From positions 248,001 to 312,000 of the forward strand of contig NZ_VNHS01000005.1 in assembly GCF_008124765.1 (NCBI RefSeq): 64,000 bases of DNA, read 5' to 3'. Of the stretch, positions 8,334-17,533 are shown piece by piece. Position 1 is the first letter of the stretch; each line of letters begins with the position of its first letter. Source of the stretch: Paenibacillus methanolicus (GTDB lineage: Bacteria > Bacillota > Bacilli > Paenibacillales > Paenibacillaceae). The position numbers and the translations under genes are program-made. Below the pieces are notes generated by a model. The model saw only the letters and a program-made list of their open reading frames with translations, made no database searches and was not told the DNA's origin.

Positions 8334-9154
8334 GGACGAGAGTCAAGATTCCATACGCGCCGGAACGATGCTTCGAATGCGGCTTCCGGTCGGCGAACGG
8401 GCTGGCGTACCGCATCATGGTCGCCGCTCCCGCGGACGAGCCGCCCGCCAGCGGATACGGCGTCGTCTACGCGCTTGACGGCGATGCGCTGTTCGGCACG
8501 CTCGCGGAGGCGGTCAAGCTGCAGACGCGCAAGCCCAAAGGATTCGACCCGATTGTCGTCGTCGGCATCGGCTACCCGTCGCGGGAGCCGTTCGATATGG
8601 AGCGTCGCTGCCGCGACTTCACGATGCCGGCAAGCGGAGGGACGCTGCCCGAGCGGCCTGACGGCCGTCCTTGGCCGCCGCACGGAGGCGCGGACGACTT
8701 TCTGGATTTCCTGGAGCGCGAACTGCTGCCCGCGATTAACGAGGAATGGCCGATCGACAAGAACAGGCAGGCGATCGTCGGCCATTCGCTCGGCGGACTG
8801 TTCACGCTGCACGCGCTGCTGGCCCGGCCGCATCTTTTCTCGCACGTCATCGCGGGCAGTCCATCGGTCTGGTGGGCGGATAACGAGGTAATTCGCGAGC
8901 TGGACGCGTTCTCCGAAGCTTGGCAGGGCGAACGGACGCTTCGGCTGCTGCTGGCGATCGGCGAGAACGAGCTGCCCGACATGCTCGAAGGGACGAATGA
9001 GGTCGAGCGGCGCGTGAGCCTGCTGCAGGACAAGGGCGTCTTCTTGGAGCGGGTCACGTTCGCGGACGAGGAGCATGTCAGCGTCCTGCCATCGACCCTT
9101 AGCCGCATCCCGCGGTTCCTGTCTTCCGAGGCTAGCCAAGAGCAAGGCAACTAG
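8330..9154 (+). CDS. Siderophore esterase, alpha/beta hydrolase (BesA/Fes type)
   Basis: A 274-residue enzyme of the putative esterase family (PF00756) that includes bacillibactin and enterobactin trilactone hydrolases. The nucleophile elbow GHSLGG carries Ser153; the FECGFRSANGLAYRIMVAAP opening and RRCRDFTMP region match the family. No signal peptide: it would act in the cytoplasm on the imported ferric siderophore to release iron. It overlaps the binding-protein gene by four bases (ATGA), so the two are translated together under iron control. The exact siderophore cannot be told from sequence. Confidence 0.88.
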   Translation: MRTRVKIPYAPERCFECGFRSANGLAYRIMVAAPADEPPASGYGVVYALDGDALFGTLAEAVKLQTRKPKGFDPIVVVGIGYPSREPFDMERRCRDFTMPASGGTLPERPDGRPWPPHGGADDFLDFLERELLPAINEEWPIDKNRQAIVGHSLGGLFTLHALLARPHLFSHVIAGSPSVWWADNEVIRELDAFSEAWQGERTLRLLLAIGENELPDMLEGTNEVERRVSLLQDKGVFLERVTFADEEHVSVLPSTLSRIPRFLSSEASQEQGN

Positions 9155-9192
9155 AGGGAAGGAAGGTCAGCAAGGAGCGCCTATCGCGCGCG

Positions 9193-9224
9193 AAAGCCCG
9201 GCAAACCATGGTTTGCCGGGCTTT
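9193..9224. terminator. Bidirectional terminator, 32-bp perfect palindrome
   Basis: AAAGCCCGGCAAACCA and TGGTTTGCCGGGCTTT are exact inverted arms with no spacer. It separates the esterase gene from the convergent sensor kinase gene and ends with T/A runs usable on both strands. Confidence 0.85.
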
Positions 9225-9247
9225 GCGCTTGCAGTTGAACCATGGCG

Positions 9248-10615
9248 TCATTCCTCCGCGGCTTGGAAGCGCATCGCGATCAGCGCGCCGCCCTCCCTGC
9301 GATTAGCGGCGCCGATCGTGCCGCCGCCGCGCTCGACGATCGCCCGGGCGATGGCGAGCCCCAAGCCGGATTCGCCGTCTTTGCCTTTGACGAATCGGTG
9401 GAACAAGCTCGGCAGCAGCTCCTCCGGGAAGCCGGGGCCGTCGTCCGCCACGGTCAACACGAGCTCGCCATTTTCCCGTCGCGCGGTCAACCAGATATGA
9501 CCGCGCGCGTATCGGGCCGCATTGGCGGCGACGTTGAGCAGCGCCTGCAGCAGCTTCTCCGGATCGGCCTTGACGATCGTCGCCGTTTCGTCCTCGCCCT
9601 GCAGATGCAGCGTCAAGCCGCGCCTTACGAGCAGCGGATTGATCCGTTCGGCGGTCTCCTTGAGCAGCTCCGCCGCGCCGACCGGGGCCGGGCGGAAAAT
9701 ATCTTCCTCGCTGTCGAGCTTGGCCAGCAGCGTCATCTCCGTCACCAGACGCGTCAGCCGTCCGCTTTCGTCCAAGATGATCTCCAAGCCTTTGCGCGCG
9801 CTATCGCCTTCGAAGACGCCGTCGCGGATGCCCTCGGCGTAGCCGGCGATCGACATGAGCGGCGTCTTCAGCTCGTGCGAGGCATTCTGGAAGAACTGCT
9901 TCTGCGCGACGCTCGCCCGGTTCAGCTCGCCGGCCATCTCGTATACGGTCTGCGCGACCGCGCCGATCTCGCCGCCTCCCTTCACGAGCCGCACCTCCAT
10001 GAACTGCCGCCCTTTGACCTTGCGGAGTTCCTCGCGCAGCAGCATGAGCGGCTGGATGAGCTTGCGCGTCATGAACAGGCTCAGCAAATAGAGCACCGCG
10101 CCCACGGCGAAGAGAATGAGCACGAGCCGGCCGAGCAGCGCCTGCTCGATCGCCCGGATTTTGCTCATCGGGGAAAGCAGCGTCAACGTGCCCGCCGGAA
10201 TGGGGCTGACCTCGACGACGTACTGCCCGGCGGCGCTGTCGACGATTTGCGCCTGCGACGCGCGGAATTCGTAGATCGGCTTCCGCGTCAGCTCGGTGAC
10301 GAACGGCACGGCCGCGGACGTGCCGAGCGGAGTCGTCGACGAGACGATGTTGCCTTGGCTGTCCGCGACGATCGCTTCCACGCCCGAATAGCCGGCAGAG
10401 GCAAGGTAACGCTTCACCTCGATGGCTTGCGCCCCGGTATCGGCGCTCGTAATGCGCAGGGTCGACGACATGGCCGAACTTAACGTCCGCAGGTCGTCCT
10501 TCTGCGCGCCGACGAAATGGTCGAGCAGGACGTAATGGACGATGACGGCCGTTATGGCAAGGATGAGCGCGAGCGCCAAGCCGAACGCGAGATTGATCTG
10601 ATGGACGAGCTTCAT
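9248..10615 (-). CDS. Sensor histidine kinase
   Basis: A 455-residue membrane kinase. Span 1 is near residues 7-28, an extracytoplasmic sensor domain follows to about 160, span 2 is near 160-180, then HAMP (LIQPLMLLREELRKVKG), the dimerisation and phosphoacceptor box NASHELKTPLMSIAGYAEG with His247, and the ATPase domain with N-box NVAANAARYA, DDGPGFP and GLGLAIARAIVE. The ATG at 10615 overlaps the stop of the response-regulator gene (ATGA), so an upstream in-frame extension is rejected. It would phosphorylate its partner in response to an unknown envelope signal. Confidence 0.92.
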   Translation of the reverse strand: MKLVHQINLAFGLALALILAITAVIVHYVLLDHFVGAQKDDLRTLSSAMSSTLRITSADTGAQAIEVKRYLASAGYSGVEAIVADSQGNIVSSTTPLGTSAAVPFVTELTRKPIYEFRASQAQIVDSAAGQYVVEVSPIPAGTLTLLSPMSKIRAIEQALLGRLVLILFAVGAVLYLLSLFMTRKLIQPLMLLREELRKVKGRQFMEVRLVKGGGEIGAVAQTVYEMAGELNRASVAQKQFFQNASHELKTPLMSIAGYAEGIRDGVFEGDSARKGLEIILDESGRLTRLVTEMTLLAKLDSEEDIFRPAPVGAAELLKETAERINPLLVRRGLTLHLQGEDETATIVKADPEKLLQALLNVAANAARYARGHIWLTARRENGELVLTVADDGPGFPEELLPSLFHRFVKGKDGESGLGLAIARAIVERGGGTIGAANRREGGALIAMRFQAAEE

Positions 10616-11340
10616 GGCCGGCATCGCTCCTCGGACGTCCTCATCCGGTAGCCGTGACCCCATACGGATTCCACCGGCAGGCCGTCGATCTTCTTGCGGA
10701 TCCGCTTGACGAGATGGTCCACGGCGCGGTCGCTGCCGAAGTAGTCCTCCCCCCACACGAGCGACAACAGCTCGCTCCGGGTGAACGCGCGGTTCGGGTG
10801 TTCGGCCAGCGTCTTGGCGAGCAGCAGCTCCTTAGCCGTCAGCTCCACTTCTTCGCCGCGCCAGAACGCGCGCCGCTCCTCGAGCAGCAGCGACAGCTCG
10901 CCGAGTTGGAGCGCGGCTGCGGCTTCCGCCGGCGGCGCGGCGTTCGTCCCTTGCCGCATCCTCGCCCACCGCTCCAGCTGGCGCTTCACGCGCGCGACGA
11001 GCTCCCGCGGGCTGAACGGCTTGACCATGTAATCGTCGCTGCCGAGCGTCAGCCCGAGTATTTTGTCGACCTCGTTATCCTTGGCGGAGATCATGATGAT
11101 CGGCACCTCGGCCTCCTGGCGGATGCGCCGGCATAATTCGTACCCGTCCATGCCGGGGAGCATAATATCGAGTACCCACATGTGGGGCGGATCCTGCTGC
11201 CATAACGCCCATGCTTCCTCGGCGCTGGACAGCCCGATCGTGCGGTAATGCTCCTTGCGCAAATAGGCCTCGATCAAATGCCTTATATTAGCGTCGTCAT
11301 CCACGACGGCGATCACGTAATCGTTGTTCATGGGATTCAT
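10612..11340 (-). CDS. Response regulator, OmpR/PhoB family
   Basis: A 242-residue regulator: receiver domain (residues 8-120) with acidic pair DDD, phospho-acceptor Asp58 in VLDIMLPGMDGYE and the conserved Lys in DYMVKPF, then an OmpR-type winged helix (about 145-240; RAVDHLVKRIRKKI). ATG 11340 has AGGAGG 4-5 bases upstream. It is the first gene of a two-gene operon with the overlapping kinase and lies back to back with the secreted protein gene at 11501, a possible target. Confidence 0.93.
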   Translation of the reverse strand: MNPMNNDYVIAVVDDDANIRHLIEAYLRKEHYRTIGLSSAEEAWALWQQDPPHMWVLDIMLPGMDGYELCRRIRQEAEVPIIMISAKDNEVDKILGLTLGSDDYMVKPFSPRELVARVKRQLERWARMRQGTNAAPPAEAAAALQLGELSLLLEERRAFWRGEEVELTAKELLLAKTLAEHPNRAFTRSELLSLVWGEDYFGSDRAVDHLVKRIRKKIDGLPVESVWGHGYRMRTSEERCRP

Positions 11341-11500
11341 GGATCCTCCTGCTCTCTTCTCTATCTCAAGTATACCAAAGGTAGAGCGGCCGATAGTGCG
11401 CTGCCATCGTTTTTCCACAAATCCACCATTATCGTGCCACACCCGTTCGGTACATTGGTTACGGCAAGACCACTATGAACCGATAAGGAGTGTTTTCCCC

Positions 11501-12430
11501 ATGAACAAACGCATCCATCTTAAAAACGCCGCGCTCTCCGCGCTGCTGCTGACCAGCCTCGTCGCCGTGCCTGCCGCCACGAGCGCGGACGCCGGTAACC
11601 AGTCGCAGGCCGCCCAGCCGTCTGCGCCGACGAAAGCCGCCGAGAAGCGGGTCATCCGCTTCGGCGCCGCCGATCCGCTGGCGCTGGCCAAGCGGTACGC
11701 CCCGGAGACGACAGCCGAGTGGGAGCGTGTGCTGAACGCTTATAAGGAGGCGGGCGGCTTCGCCCTGCCGGGTAATATGCGCGTCGGGAAAGCGGCCGCC
11801 ATCGAGGGAAGCGATACGCTCCTCAAGTCGGACGAGATAGGTGACGCGGTTATTGTGCACGATTTGACGCAGAGCGGCGAGCACCAAGTAACCGTGCGCT
11901 TCCATAAGGCGCCTGCCCAAGTCGGCGATCAGGACGTGTTAACGGAGCCGGCATTGCAAATTACGAAGGCAAATGAGGCGGAGAAGATCGGCGACGCCGT
12001 TCATATCGTGAAGATCAAGGAAGACGGCAGTATAGCGGGAGGCGCGGGCATGGTGAAGACGGCGATCCCGCTGGACGAAGCCGCCATCGCGAAACTTAAG
12101 GAGCTGAAGGGCGCCGAGTTCGCGATCTCATCGCCGATCGGGGAGCATGCGGAGGCGATCCGGGCCGAGACGATCGCGATCGACAGCGCGGCCGAAGGCG
12201 CTGGCGGCGTGAAGATCAAGATCAAAGCGTTCACCGAGGCGGACAAGGCGTTCTTCGAGGCGCGCGCCGAGCTGGCCGAAGCGGCGGCATCCGAGGACGC
12301 GGCCGCGATCAAGGCCGCGCTGGCCGAGCTGCTGGATCAGTACGAGGCGCAAACGGAGGAACTGAAAGCAAATCCGGACAAAGCGGCTCTTGCAGTGCCG
12401 GCTGCCAAAGCCCTGCCGGCGACGCGATAA
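11501..12430 (+). CDS. Secreted protein, unknown function
   Basis: A 309-residue protein with a clear signal peptide (MNKRIHLKNAALSALLLTSL, likely cleaved after AATSA). The mature part is rich in Ala, Glu and Lys, with predicted beta-rich middle (EHQVTVRFHKAP region) and a long C-terminal alpha-helical stretch (ADKAFFEARAELAEAAASED onward). AAGGAG precedes the ATG. No family was recognised. It is divergent from the two-component operon, so it may be controlled by that system, which is inference only. Confidence 0.7.
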   Translation: MNKRIHLKNAALSALLLTSLVAVPAATSADAGNQSQAAQPSAPTKAAEKRVIRFGAADPLALAKRYAPETTAEWERVLNAYKEAGGFALPGNMRVGKAAAIEGSDTLLKSDEIGDAVIVHDLTQSGEHQVTVRFHKAPAQVGDQDVLTEPALQITKANEAEKIGDAVHIVKIKEDGSIAGGAGMVKTAIPLDEAAIAKLKELKGAEFAISSPIGEHAEAIRAETIAIDSAAEGAGGVKIKIKAFTEADKAFFEARAELAEAAASEDAAAIKAALAELLDQYEAQTEELKANPDKAALAVPAAKALPATR

Positions 12431-12477
12431 ACCCGAAGAAGCCGTAACCTCGCAATAAAAAGTCATAAGCAACGACC

Positions 12478-12509
12478 ATCCCGCGGGCATTCTGCTCACG
12501 GGATTTTTT
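12478..12509 (+). terminator. Rho-independent terminator
   Basis: ATCCCG pairs with CGGGAT, with an inner GCA/TGC step, followed by TTTTTT. Confidence 0.85.
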
Positions 12510-12572
12510 GTCAGCAAGGAGGCATACTAGGCGAAAGGAGATGTGGCTAAAACAGACCGAGGAGCGCTAGAA

Positions 12573-13625
12573 ATGCGGATAGAACTTACGCGGTCTCCAA
12601 GACTGCTCGCCCCTTCGATCTACCGGTACGCGACGATCGGGGGGCTGCTCATTCATCTGGCGTTCGCGGCGTTTTTTTACGCGCTCGGCTATTCCTTCAT
12701 GGCCTGGTTGAATCTTGGTTCTTCCGCCTGCTACGCGGTAGCCATGCGATTGCTGAAGCGCGATCGCATGGGGTTGTGGGGTTGTCTGGTCGCCTCCGAG
12801 CTGCTGATCTATGCGGTGGTAGCCACCGTCCACATGGGGTGGAGCGCGGGTTTTCACTATTACTTGTTCTTCGTCTTGTACGGCGCATACGTAACGCAGA
12901 CGTCCAAGCTGGCTTCGCGCGCCTTCGTGACCGTAAGCATGATCGCTTACGTCCTGTTGTACCGCTACGCGCCGAGCGGAATGGCCGGCGGCGGCGTGCC
13001 CGTCTGCCGGATGCTGCATTATTTGAATTTGATCAGCACGCTCGGTTATACGACGCTGCTGTCGTATTATTACAGGCAAAGCATCGATAGCACCATGGCG
13101 AACTTGCACGATGCCATCCAGGAGCTGGAGCTGCTGTCCCGTACCGATCCGTTGACGGGCTTGCGCAATCGGCGAATGATTTACGAGCGGCTGGAAGAGG
13201 CGCGCCTGCGTCACGAAAGGGAAGGCGTGCCGTTCAGTCTCCTGCTGGCGGACATAGACGGGTTCAAGCAGGTGAACGACCGCTATGGGCATAACTGCGG
13301 CGATGCGGCCATCCGGCACTGCGCGTCCCTCATCGAGGAGGCGGCGGGCGACGGGACGCTTGCGGTCCGGTGGGGCGGCGAAGAATTTCTCGTGCTGCTG
13401 CAGGGGAAACCGCTTCAGGAGGCGGAGGCGCTGGCCGAACGGATCCGGTCGGAGGCGGAGCGAAGGGAGTTCCGGCATGAGGCGCAGTTCATTCCGATCA
13501 CGCTCACGATCGGCGTCGCGTCGCACCGCGCGGGCCAGCGCGTCGACGAATGCATCCACCTCGCGGACGTGGCGCTGATCGAAGGGAAACGGGCGGGCAA
13601 GAACCGCGTTGTGGCGAGCCGTTAA
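12573..13625 (+). CDS. Membrane diguanylate cyclase (GGDEF)
   Basis: A 350-residue protein with five or six N-terminal hydrophobic segments (about 20-185), a short coiled linker and a GGDEF domain (about 195-350). The active-site signature is GGEEF at 268-272, with the preceding LTGLRNRR and DIDGFKQVND metal-site motif intact, so synthesis of c-di-GMP from GTP is likely. No RxxD inhibitory site is seen just upstream of GGEEF, suggesting no product feedback. ATG 12573 has GAGGAGC at normal distance; GTG 12543 sits on top of its site. No EAL domain is present and the gene is monocistronic. Confidence 0.9.
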   Translation: MRIELTRSPRLLAPSIYRYATIGGLLIHLAFAAFFYALGYSFMAWLNLGSSACYAVAMRLLKRDRMGLWGCLVASELLIYAVVATVHMGWSAGFHYYLFFVLYGAYVTQTSKLASRAFVTVSMIAYVLLYRYAPSGMAGGGVPVCRMLHYLNLISTLGYTTLLSYYYRQSIDSTMANLHDAIQELELLSRTDPLTGLRNRRMIYERLEEARLRHEREGVPFSLLLADIDGFKQVNDRYGHNCGDAAIRHCASLIEEAAGDGTLAVRWGGEEFLVLLQGKPLQEAEALAERIRSEAERREFRHEAQFIPITLTIGVASHRAGQRVDECIHLADVALIEGKRAGKNRVVASR

Positions 13626-13728
13626 ACCTTTTATCCCGCTTCTATCGTCGAATAGATAGATGATGGATTAGGGCGTAGCGTCCGGTCGGGATTTCGGTTC
13701 GAGACCGCACCCGGAGGAGGTTTTGCGA

Positions 13729-14064
13729 GTGAAAGCCTGGTATTGGCTGCTGGCGGTCGCGATGCACGTCATATTGGCGCTCACCGTACCGTTCTTCGTT
13801 AAACTTGCCGCGACTTGCGTATATATTCTCTTGGTGTGGATGGGCATCGAGAACGGGGCGGACGTAATCGGGGAAGAAAGCGGGTTTTTCATCCTGCTGC
13901 CGATCGTCCTTGTTCACTTGGGGGTGTTCGTCGCCGCGATCGTCGCCGGAAACCGTTATTTGTCCCGCAAAATCGGCATCGGCCGGGTCGCCTACTCGGC
14001 TTGCTGCGCGGGAACGTTCTTGGTAGCGCTCTATGCGGTCAATCGGATCATGCCGATTGCGTAG
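13729..14064 (+). CDS. Small membrane protein, unknown function
   Basis: A 111-residue protein starting at GTG with GGAGGAGG 8 bases upstream (TTG 13723 is too close). Four hydrophobic segments fill most of its length, with an acidic loop (GIENGADVIGEESG). Family not recognised. Confidence 0.6.
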   Translation: MKAWYWLLAVAMHVILALTVPFFVKLAATCVYILLVWMGIENGADVIGEESGFFILLPIVLVHLGVFVAAIVAGNRYLSRKIGIGRVAYSACCAGTFLVALYAVNRIMPIA

Positions 14065-14094
14065 CGGCGCCGCAGCGGCATGATCCATAAGCGG

Positions 14095-14122
14095 TAGAGC
14101 CGCCGCGCGGCGTCTTTTGGGG
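14095..14122 (+). terminator. Possible terminator
   Basis: CGCCGCGCGGCG is self-complementary and is followed by TCTTTT. The stem is compact and GC-rich, but the T-run is short. Confidence 0.4.
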
Positions 14123-14214
14123 CGGCGGGAGCCCCTCCGCAGACAGCTAGTTCTGCCGCTGGTGAATAATTCCTGCCGGATATGGGGAGTTTCTTATCCA
14201 TACGGGGTGAAGAC

Positions 14215-14727
14215 ATGAAGTGGGAAATGCTCAAAGAGCTGGAACGGTTTACGCCGATCGGGGAGCTGCCGTTCGCCAAACCGTCCGAGGTCGGCGCGCG
14301 AATGTACGAGGCGGGCGACGGGTTCTGGCTAACCGCCGCCGAGAAGAAATTCGGCACGGGAGGCCCGGACAGGATCGAATTCGGCGCGCGCGGGGCGTAC
14401 TTGGCCGGCATCTTCTTTTTTCAGTACAGGCGCGGGTTTGAATCGTATTTTAATTTGACGCCTTCCCTGCGCAGGCATGAGATGCTGAGCGATCGCTTCG
14501 AAGTTTGCGAAGGCATCGCGATCGGGGACGCCTTGGAAGACATCCAGAGCTTGCTTCGCCGCAACCATCGTGTCTTCCAGGTGAGCGAGACGGGCAAGCT
14601 GACGGACGGCGAGATTCAGTTCCGGTATTCGGAGCTCGCCTGGGACCGCTACCGATTCTTTTTCTTCGACCGGTCGAAGCAAGCCCGGCTTGCGGGATTC
14701 GAGTATACGCCGGGGCCGGCCGTATAA
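14215..14727 (+). CDS. Hypothetical cytoplasmic protein
   Basis: A 170-residue soluble protein with no signal peptide and many aromatic residues (FFFQYRRGFESYF, RYRFFFFDRSK). ATG 14215 follows GGGGTGA; an upstream ATG at 14182 lacks a site. The pattern resembles small SUKH/immunity-like or stress proteins in composition only, and I do not assign it. A terminator follows directly. Confidence 0.55.
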   Translation: MKWEMLKELERFTPIGELPFAKPSEVGARMYEAGDGFWLTAAEKKFGTGGPDRIEFGARGAYLAGIFFFQYRRGFESYFNLTPSLRRHEMLSDRFEVCEGIAIGDALEDIQSLLRRNHRVFQVSETGKLTDGEIQFRYSELAWDRYRFFFFDRSKQARLAGFEYTPGPAV

Positions 14728-14736
14728 GGCAGATGA

Positions 14737-14778
14737 AGTCATCTTGGATGGAGACATTCCGTCTGGATGGCTTTTTTT
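14737..14778 (+). terminator. Rho-independent terminator
   Basis: AGTCATC pairs with GATGGCT (one G-T pair), with an inner AGAC/GTCT stem, followed by seven T. Confidence 0.65.
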
Positions 14779-14932
14779 GCCGTAGAACCAAGAATGTGCG
14801 GGATGAGTCGGAATACGCACGTCATCGATTCGGTCGGGGGAGCAACTTTTCAAGAAAATCAGCGTCAAAGATATGTTGGAACGAAATGGGAAATGTTGCG
14901 AGAGTTGAGACGATACGAATGGTGGGGGAACG

Positions 14933-15685
14933 ATGAGCATGGAGCATGCGTCGGCCATTGCGGTCATTTCCGATATTCATGGGAACAAACACGCGCTCGA
15001 GGCGGTGTTGAGGGATACAGACGCCCGGGGAATTCATAGCATCGTAAATTTGGGAGACGCGCTGTTCGGTCCGCTCGATCCGGTCGGCACGGCGCGGCTG
15101 CTCATGGCCAGGCCGGACATGACGCACATTATGGGCAATTGCGACCGCTATCTGCTGCAGGACGAGATGGACTCGGCAACGTTCCGATACGTCAAGCCGC
15201 TGCTCACGGCAGAGATCGAGGCGTGGCTGCGCGGCTTCGTCCGGACGGCCGCTCGGGATGACGCGCTGTTCTGCCACGGCACGCCGTTCTCGGACGAAGC
15301 GTATTTGCTGGAAGAGGTGACGGCCGCGGGCGTCAGGAACCGAAGTTACGATGCGTTGATGGCGGAGCTGGCGCCGATCCGGCAGCGGGTTGTTTTCGCG
15401 GGACATACCCACCTCCAGAAGACGATCCGGCTGCCGGACGGCAAGCTCCTGGTCAACCCGGGGAGCGTCGGTCTGCCGGCGTACGAAGAAGCGTTCCCTT
15501 TCCCGCACGCGATGGAAGCGTGCACGCCTCACGCGAGGTATGCGATTGCGTCGAAGCAGGGTGAGGCATGGGAGATTGAACATATCGCGTTGCCATACGC
15601 GCACGAGGTGGCTGCCGAGATCGCGGCCCGGAACGGACGGGACGATTACAGCCATGCCATCCGGTATGGAAGAGCGCTGGGATAG
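14933..15685 (+). CDS. Calcineurin-like metallophosphoesterase
   Basis: A 250-residue protein of the YfcE/YmdB-like branch of metallophosphoesterases. Metal-site motifs are in order: SDIHGNKHAL (DxH), NLGDALFG (GD), MGNCDR (GNxD, Cys instead of the common His), CHGTPFSDEA and GHTHLQ. It likely hydrolyses a phosphodiester or phosphomonoester; substrate unknown. Two close ATG codons (14933, 14939) are possible starts after GGTGGGGG. The lipoprotein gene begins 33 bases after its stop, so they may be co-transcribed. Confidence 0.88.
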   Translation: MSMEHASAIAVISDIHGNKHALEAVLRDTDARGIHSIVNLGDALFGPLDPVGTARLLMARPDMTHIMGNCDRYLLQDEMDSATFRYVKPLLTAEIEAWLRGFVRTAARDDALFCHGTPFSDEAYLLEEVTAAGVRNRSYDALMAELAPIRQRVVFAGHTHLQKTIRLPDGKLLVNPGSVGLPAYEEAFPFPHAMEACTPHARYAIASKQGEAWEIEHIALPYAHEVAAEIAARNGRDDYSHAIRYGRALG

Positions 15686-15718
15686 ACGGCGAACAACGAA
15701 GAGAGAGCGGGCAGGAGA

Positions 15719-16444
15719 ATGAGAACATGGGCATTGGCCGCAGCGGCGGCCGCGATCGTGCTGCTATCGGCGGGCTGCGACGGCAACGGCGGGAATACGG
15801 GGCAGCGCAAGGTATCGGTATCGGAGACGCAGGATAAGGGCGAGCAGGCAGCGGAAAAGGAGACCGAGGCGTCAACGGATTCGGGAACGGCCGCTGAATC
15901 AGGGGCGGCTTCCGAGAATAAAACGTTGGCCCCGGGCGCCGCAACGACGGCAGAACATGCGTCCGAGACGCGCGAGCGATTCTCCTACTTGGCGCAGCTG
16001 TCGCCCGAGAAGCAAGAGGCGTACAAGGCGTTCGAGCAGAGCCGGGATTTGGGACTACTGACGAATTTTTCGCCGGAGGAAATGGTTCTGGCCTATTTTC
16101 ATACCATCTCGAACGGCGATCCGTACGCGCTGCACCCGATGATATATAACGGCGGGTATTTGGCGGATTTGGCACGGTTTACCGATGAGTACTTCAAGTA
16201 TGTGGGCAATCATCATTCCGAAACCGCCTTGCATTACCGGTACTACGATTCGATTAAAGTCGATGAGCTTAACTCAAAGCCGGATTATAAAGCAGTCGTA
16301 ACAAGCGTAAGCGTCGGAATTCATTACCATTCGATGCTGCGCGGTCTTCGGAAAGAAGATGGCGTCTGGAAGCTCGACGTGTACGGTTCGATGAAGAACC
16401 AGATCAAGGCAGGCAAAGAAGCGGAGCTCGAGACGAAGAAGTAA
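15719..16444 (+). CDS. Lipoprotein, unknown function
   Basis: A 241-residue lipoprotein with lipobox LSAGC (Cys20), a low-complexity Glu/Ser/Thr/Ala linker to about residue 85 and a folded C-terminal domain (PEEMVLAYFHTISNGDPYALH, NHHSETALHYRYYDS). The AGGAG site is very close to the ATG, so the start is not certain. The C-terminal part has the look of an NTF2-like or DUF4829-like domain, but this is only a resemblance. Confidence 0.7.
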   Translation: MRTWALAAAAAAIVLLSAGCDGNGGNTGQRKVSVSETQDKGEQAAEKETEASTDSGTAAESGAASENKTLAPGAATTAEHASETRERFSYLAQLSPEKQEAYKAFEQSRDLGLLTNFSPEEMVLAYFHTISNGDPYALHPMIYNGGYLADLARFTDEYFKYVGNHHSETALHYRYYDSIKVDELNSKPDYKAVVTSVSVGIHYHSMLRGLRKEDGVWKLDVYGSMKNQIKAGKEAELETKK

Positions 16445-16489
16445 AGCCGTCCTCGGCGCGCGACGAATCGACGGATTGGGAGCAATCGA

Positions 16490-17485
16490 ATGAACATCGA
16501 CAGGACGAATCAAGAGCAGGAGGTATTGGACGACTTGCTTCGCGCCTGCCTCCGCGGCTGGGGGTGGCGGGTGCGCGAGGCGGTCCCGATCAAGCGCGGA
16601 TGGATGAATTTGAAGTGGCGAATCGTTACGGACGAGGGAGACTTCCTGCTCAAGCAGTACAACCGCGAGCGGTACAAGCTGTACGACCCCGAAGCGTTAT
16701 CGTTCGCCTTCGAGCAGCAGACGCGCCTGCATGACGCCGGCTTGCCCTGCCCGAGACCGCTCGCGCATCAAGACCGGGTCATGCTGGATTCCGAGCGGGG
16801 CGAGCGGTTCATGGTCATGCCGTTCTGCCCGGGCAGGCTGGTGCCGCCCGGAGGCGCGAGCGCGGATCAGATGTACGGTCTCGGCCGCGCGGCCGGCCTC
16901 ATGCACCGCCTGCTGAACGACGGGACGAATCGGAAGATGGCGGCTGGGCCGCAATTCCGTCCTCCATCCCGCGAGGAGCGGCTGGCTCACTGGGACGCCG
17001 TCCGGGGCCAGGCCGTCGCGGCGGGGAGAGAAGAGCTGTTGGACGACATCGACACCCAGCGCCGGGCGACGGAGACGATCGCGCTTACCGCGTTCGAATC
17101 GCTGCAGACCGGATGGGCGCATCGCGATCTATGGGCGGATAACCTGTTGTTCGACGATTCCCGGGTGAGCGCCATATTGGATTTCGATCGGCTTAAATAC
17201 GATTATCCGGCGCTCGACATAGCCCGCGCCGTCCTCTCGTTGGCGCTGGGCGAGTCGCTTGACGCGACGCTGGCGGAAGCATTCGTCATGGGATACCGCG
17301 AGGAGCGCGCGCTCGCGGCAGGGGAATTGAGCCGGGCGCTGCAGATGCTGTGGTATCTGGAGAGTCCATGGTGGATCACGGCCGAGGGGAGCGAATGCGG
17401 TCTGCCTCCCGAGCGGTTCGCGTATGAGATGAATTGGCTGGCGAACAACCTAGGGGAGCTGCGCGAGCTGGTGGGCGGCCTATGA
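16490..17485 (+). CDS. Aminoglycoside phosphotransferase/CotS-like kinase
   Basis: A 331-residue protein kinase-like fold of the APH/choline kinase family. Seen are LKWRIVTDEGDFLLKQYN (N-lobe strand with ATP-binding Lys), the catalytic loop HRDLWADNLLF (Asp base and Asn metal ligand) and ILDFDRLKYDYPALD (DFD metal site, Brenner motif). Related spore-former proteins include CotS/YutH-type spore-coat kinases, so a sporulation role is possible. A family of antibiotic kinases shares these motifs, but nothing here points to resistance. The site GGGAG precedes the ATG. Confidence 0.83.
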   Translation: MNIDRTNQEQEVLDDLLRACLRGWGWRVREAVPIKRGWMNLKWRIVTDEGDFLLKQYNRERYKLYDPEALSFAFEQQTRLHDAGLPCPRPLAHQDRVMLDSERGERFMVMPFCPGRLVPPGGASADQMYGLGRAAGLMHRLLNDGTNRKMAAGPQFRPPSREERLAHWDAVRGQAVAAGREELLDDIDTQRRATETIALTAFESLQTGWAHRDLWADNLLFDDSRVSAILDFDRLKYDYPALDIARAVLSLALGESLDATLAEAFVMGYREERALAAGELSRALQMLWYLESPWWITAEGSECGLPPERFAYEMNWLANNLGELRELVGGL

Positions 17486-17533
17486 CCCGCTAGTTTCAAA
17501 TAAACGCGATTCCGCGGCCCAGGGCTAGCGCGC

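Noticed and set aside
9242-10483. 413-codon plus-strand frame opposite the histidine kinase
   Set aside because: Kinase motifs on the other strand are complete; this frame has no motif and would cross the terminator region.
16490-17485. Antibiotic resistance by the APH-like kinase
   Set aside because: The HRDxxxxN and DFD motifs are shared with spore-coat and choline kinase families; nothing specific to aminoglycoside enzymes was found.
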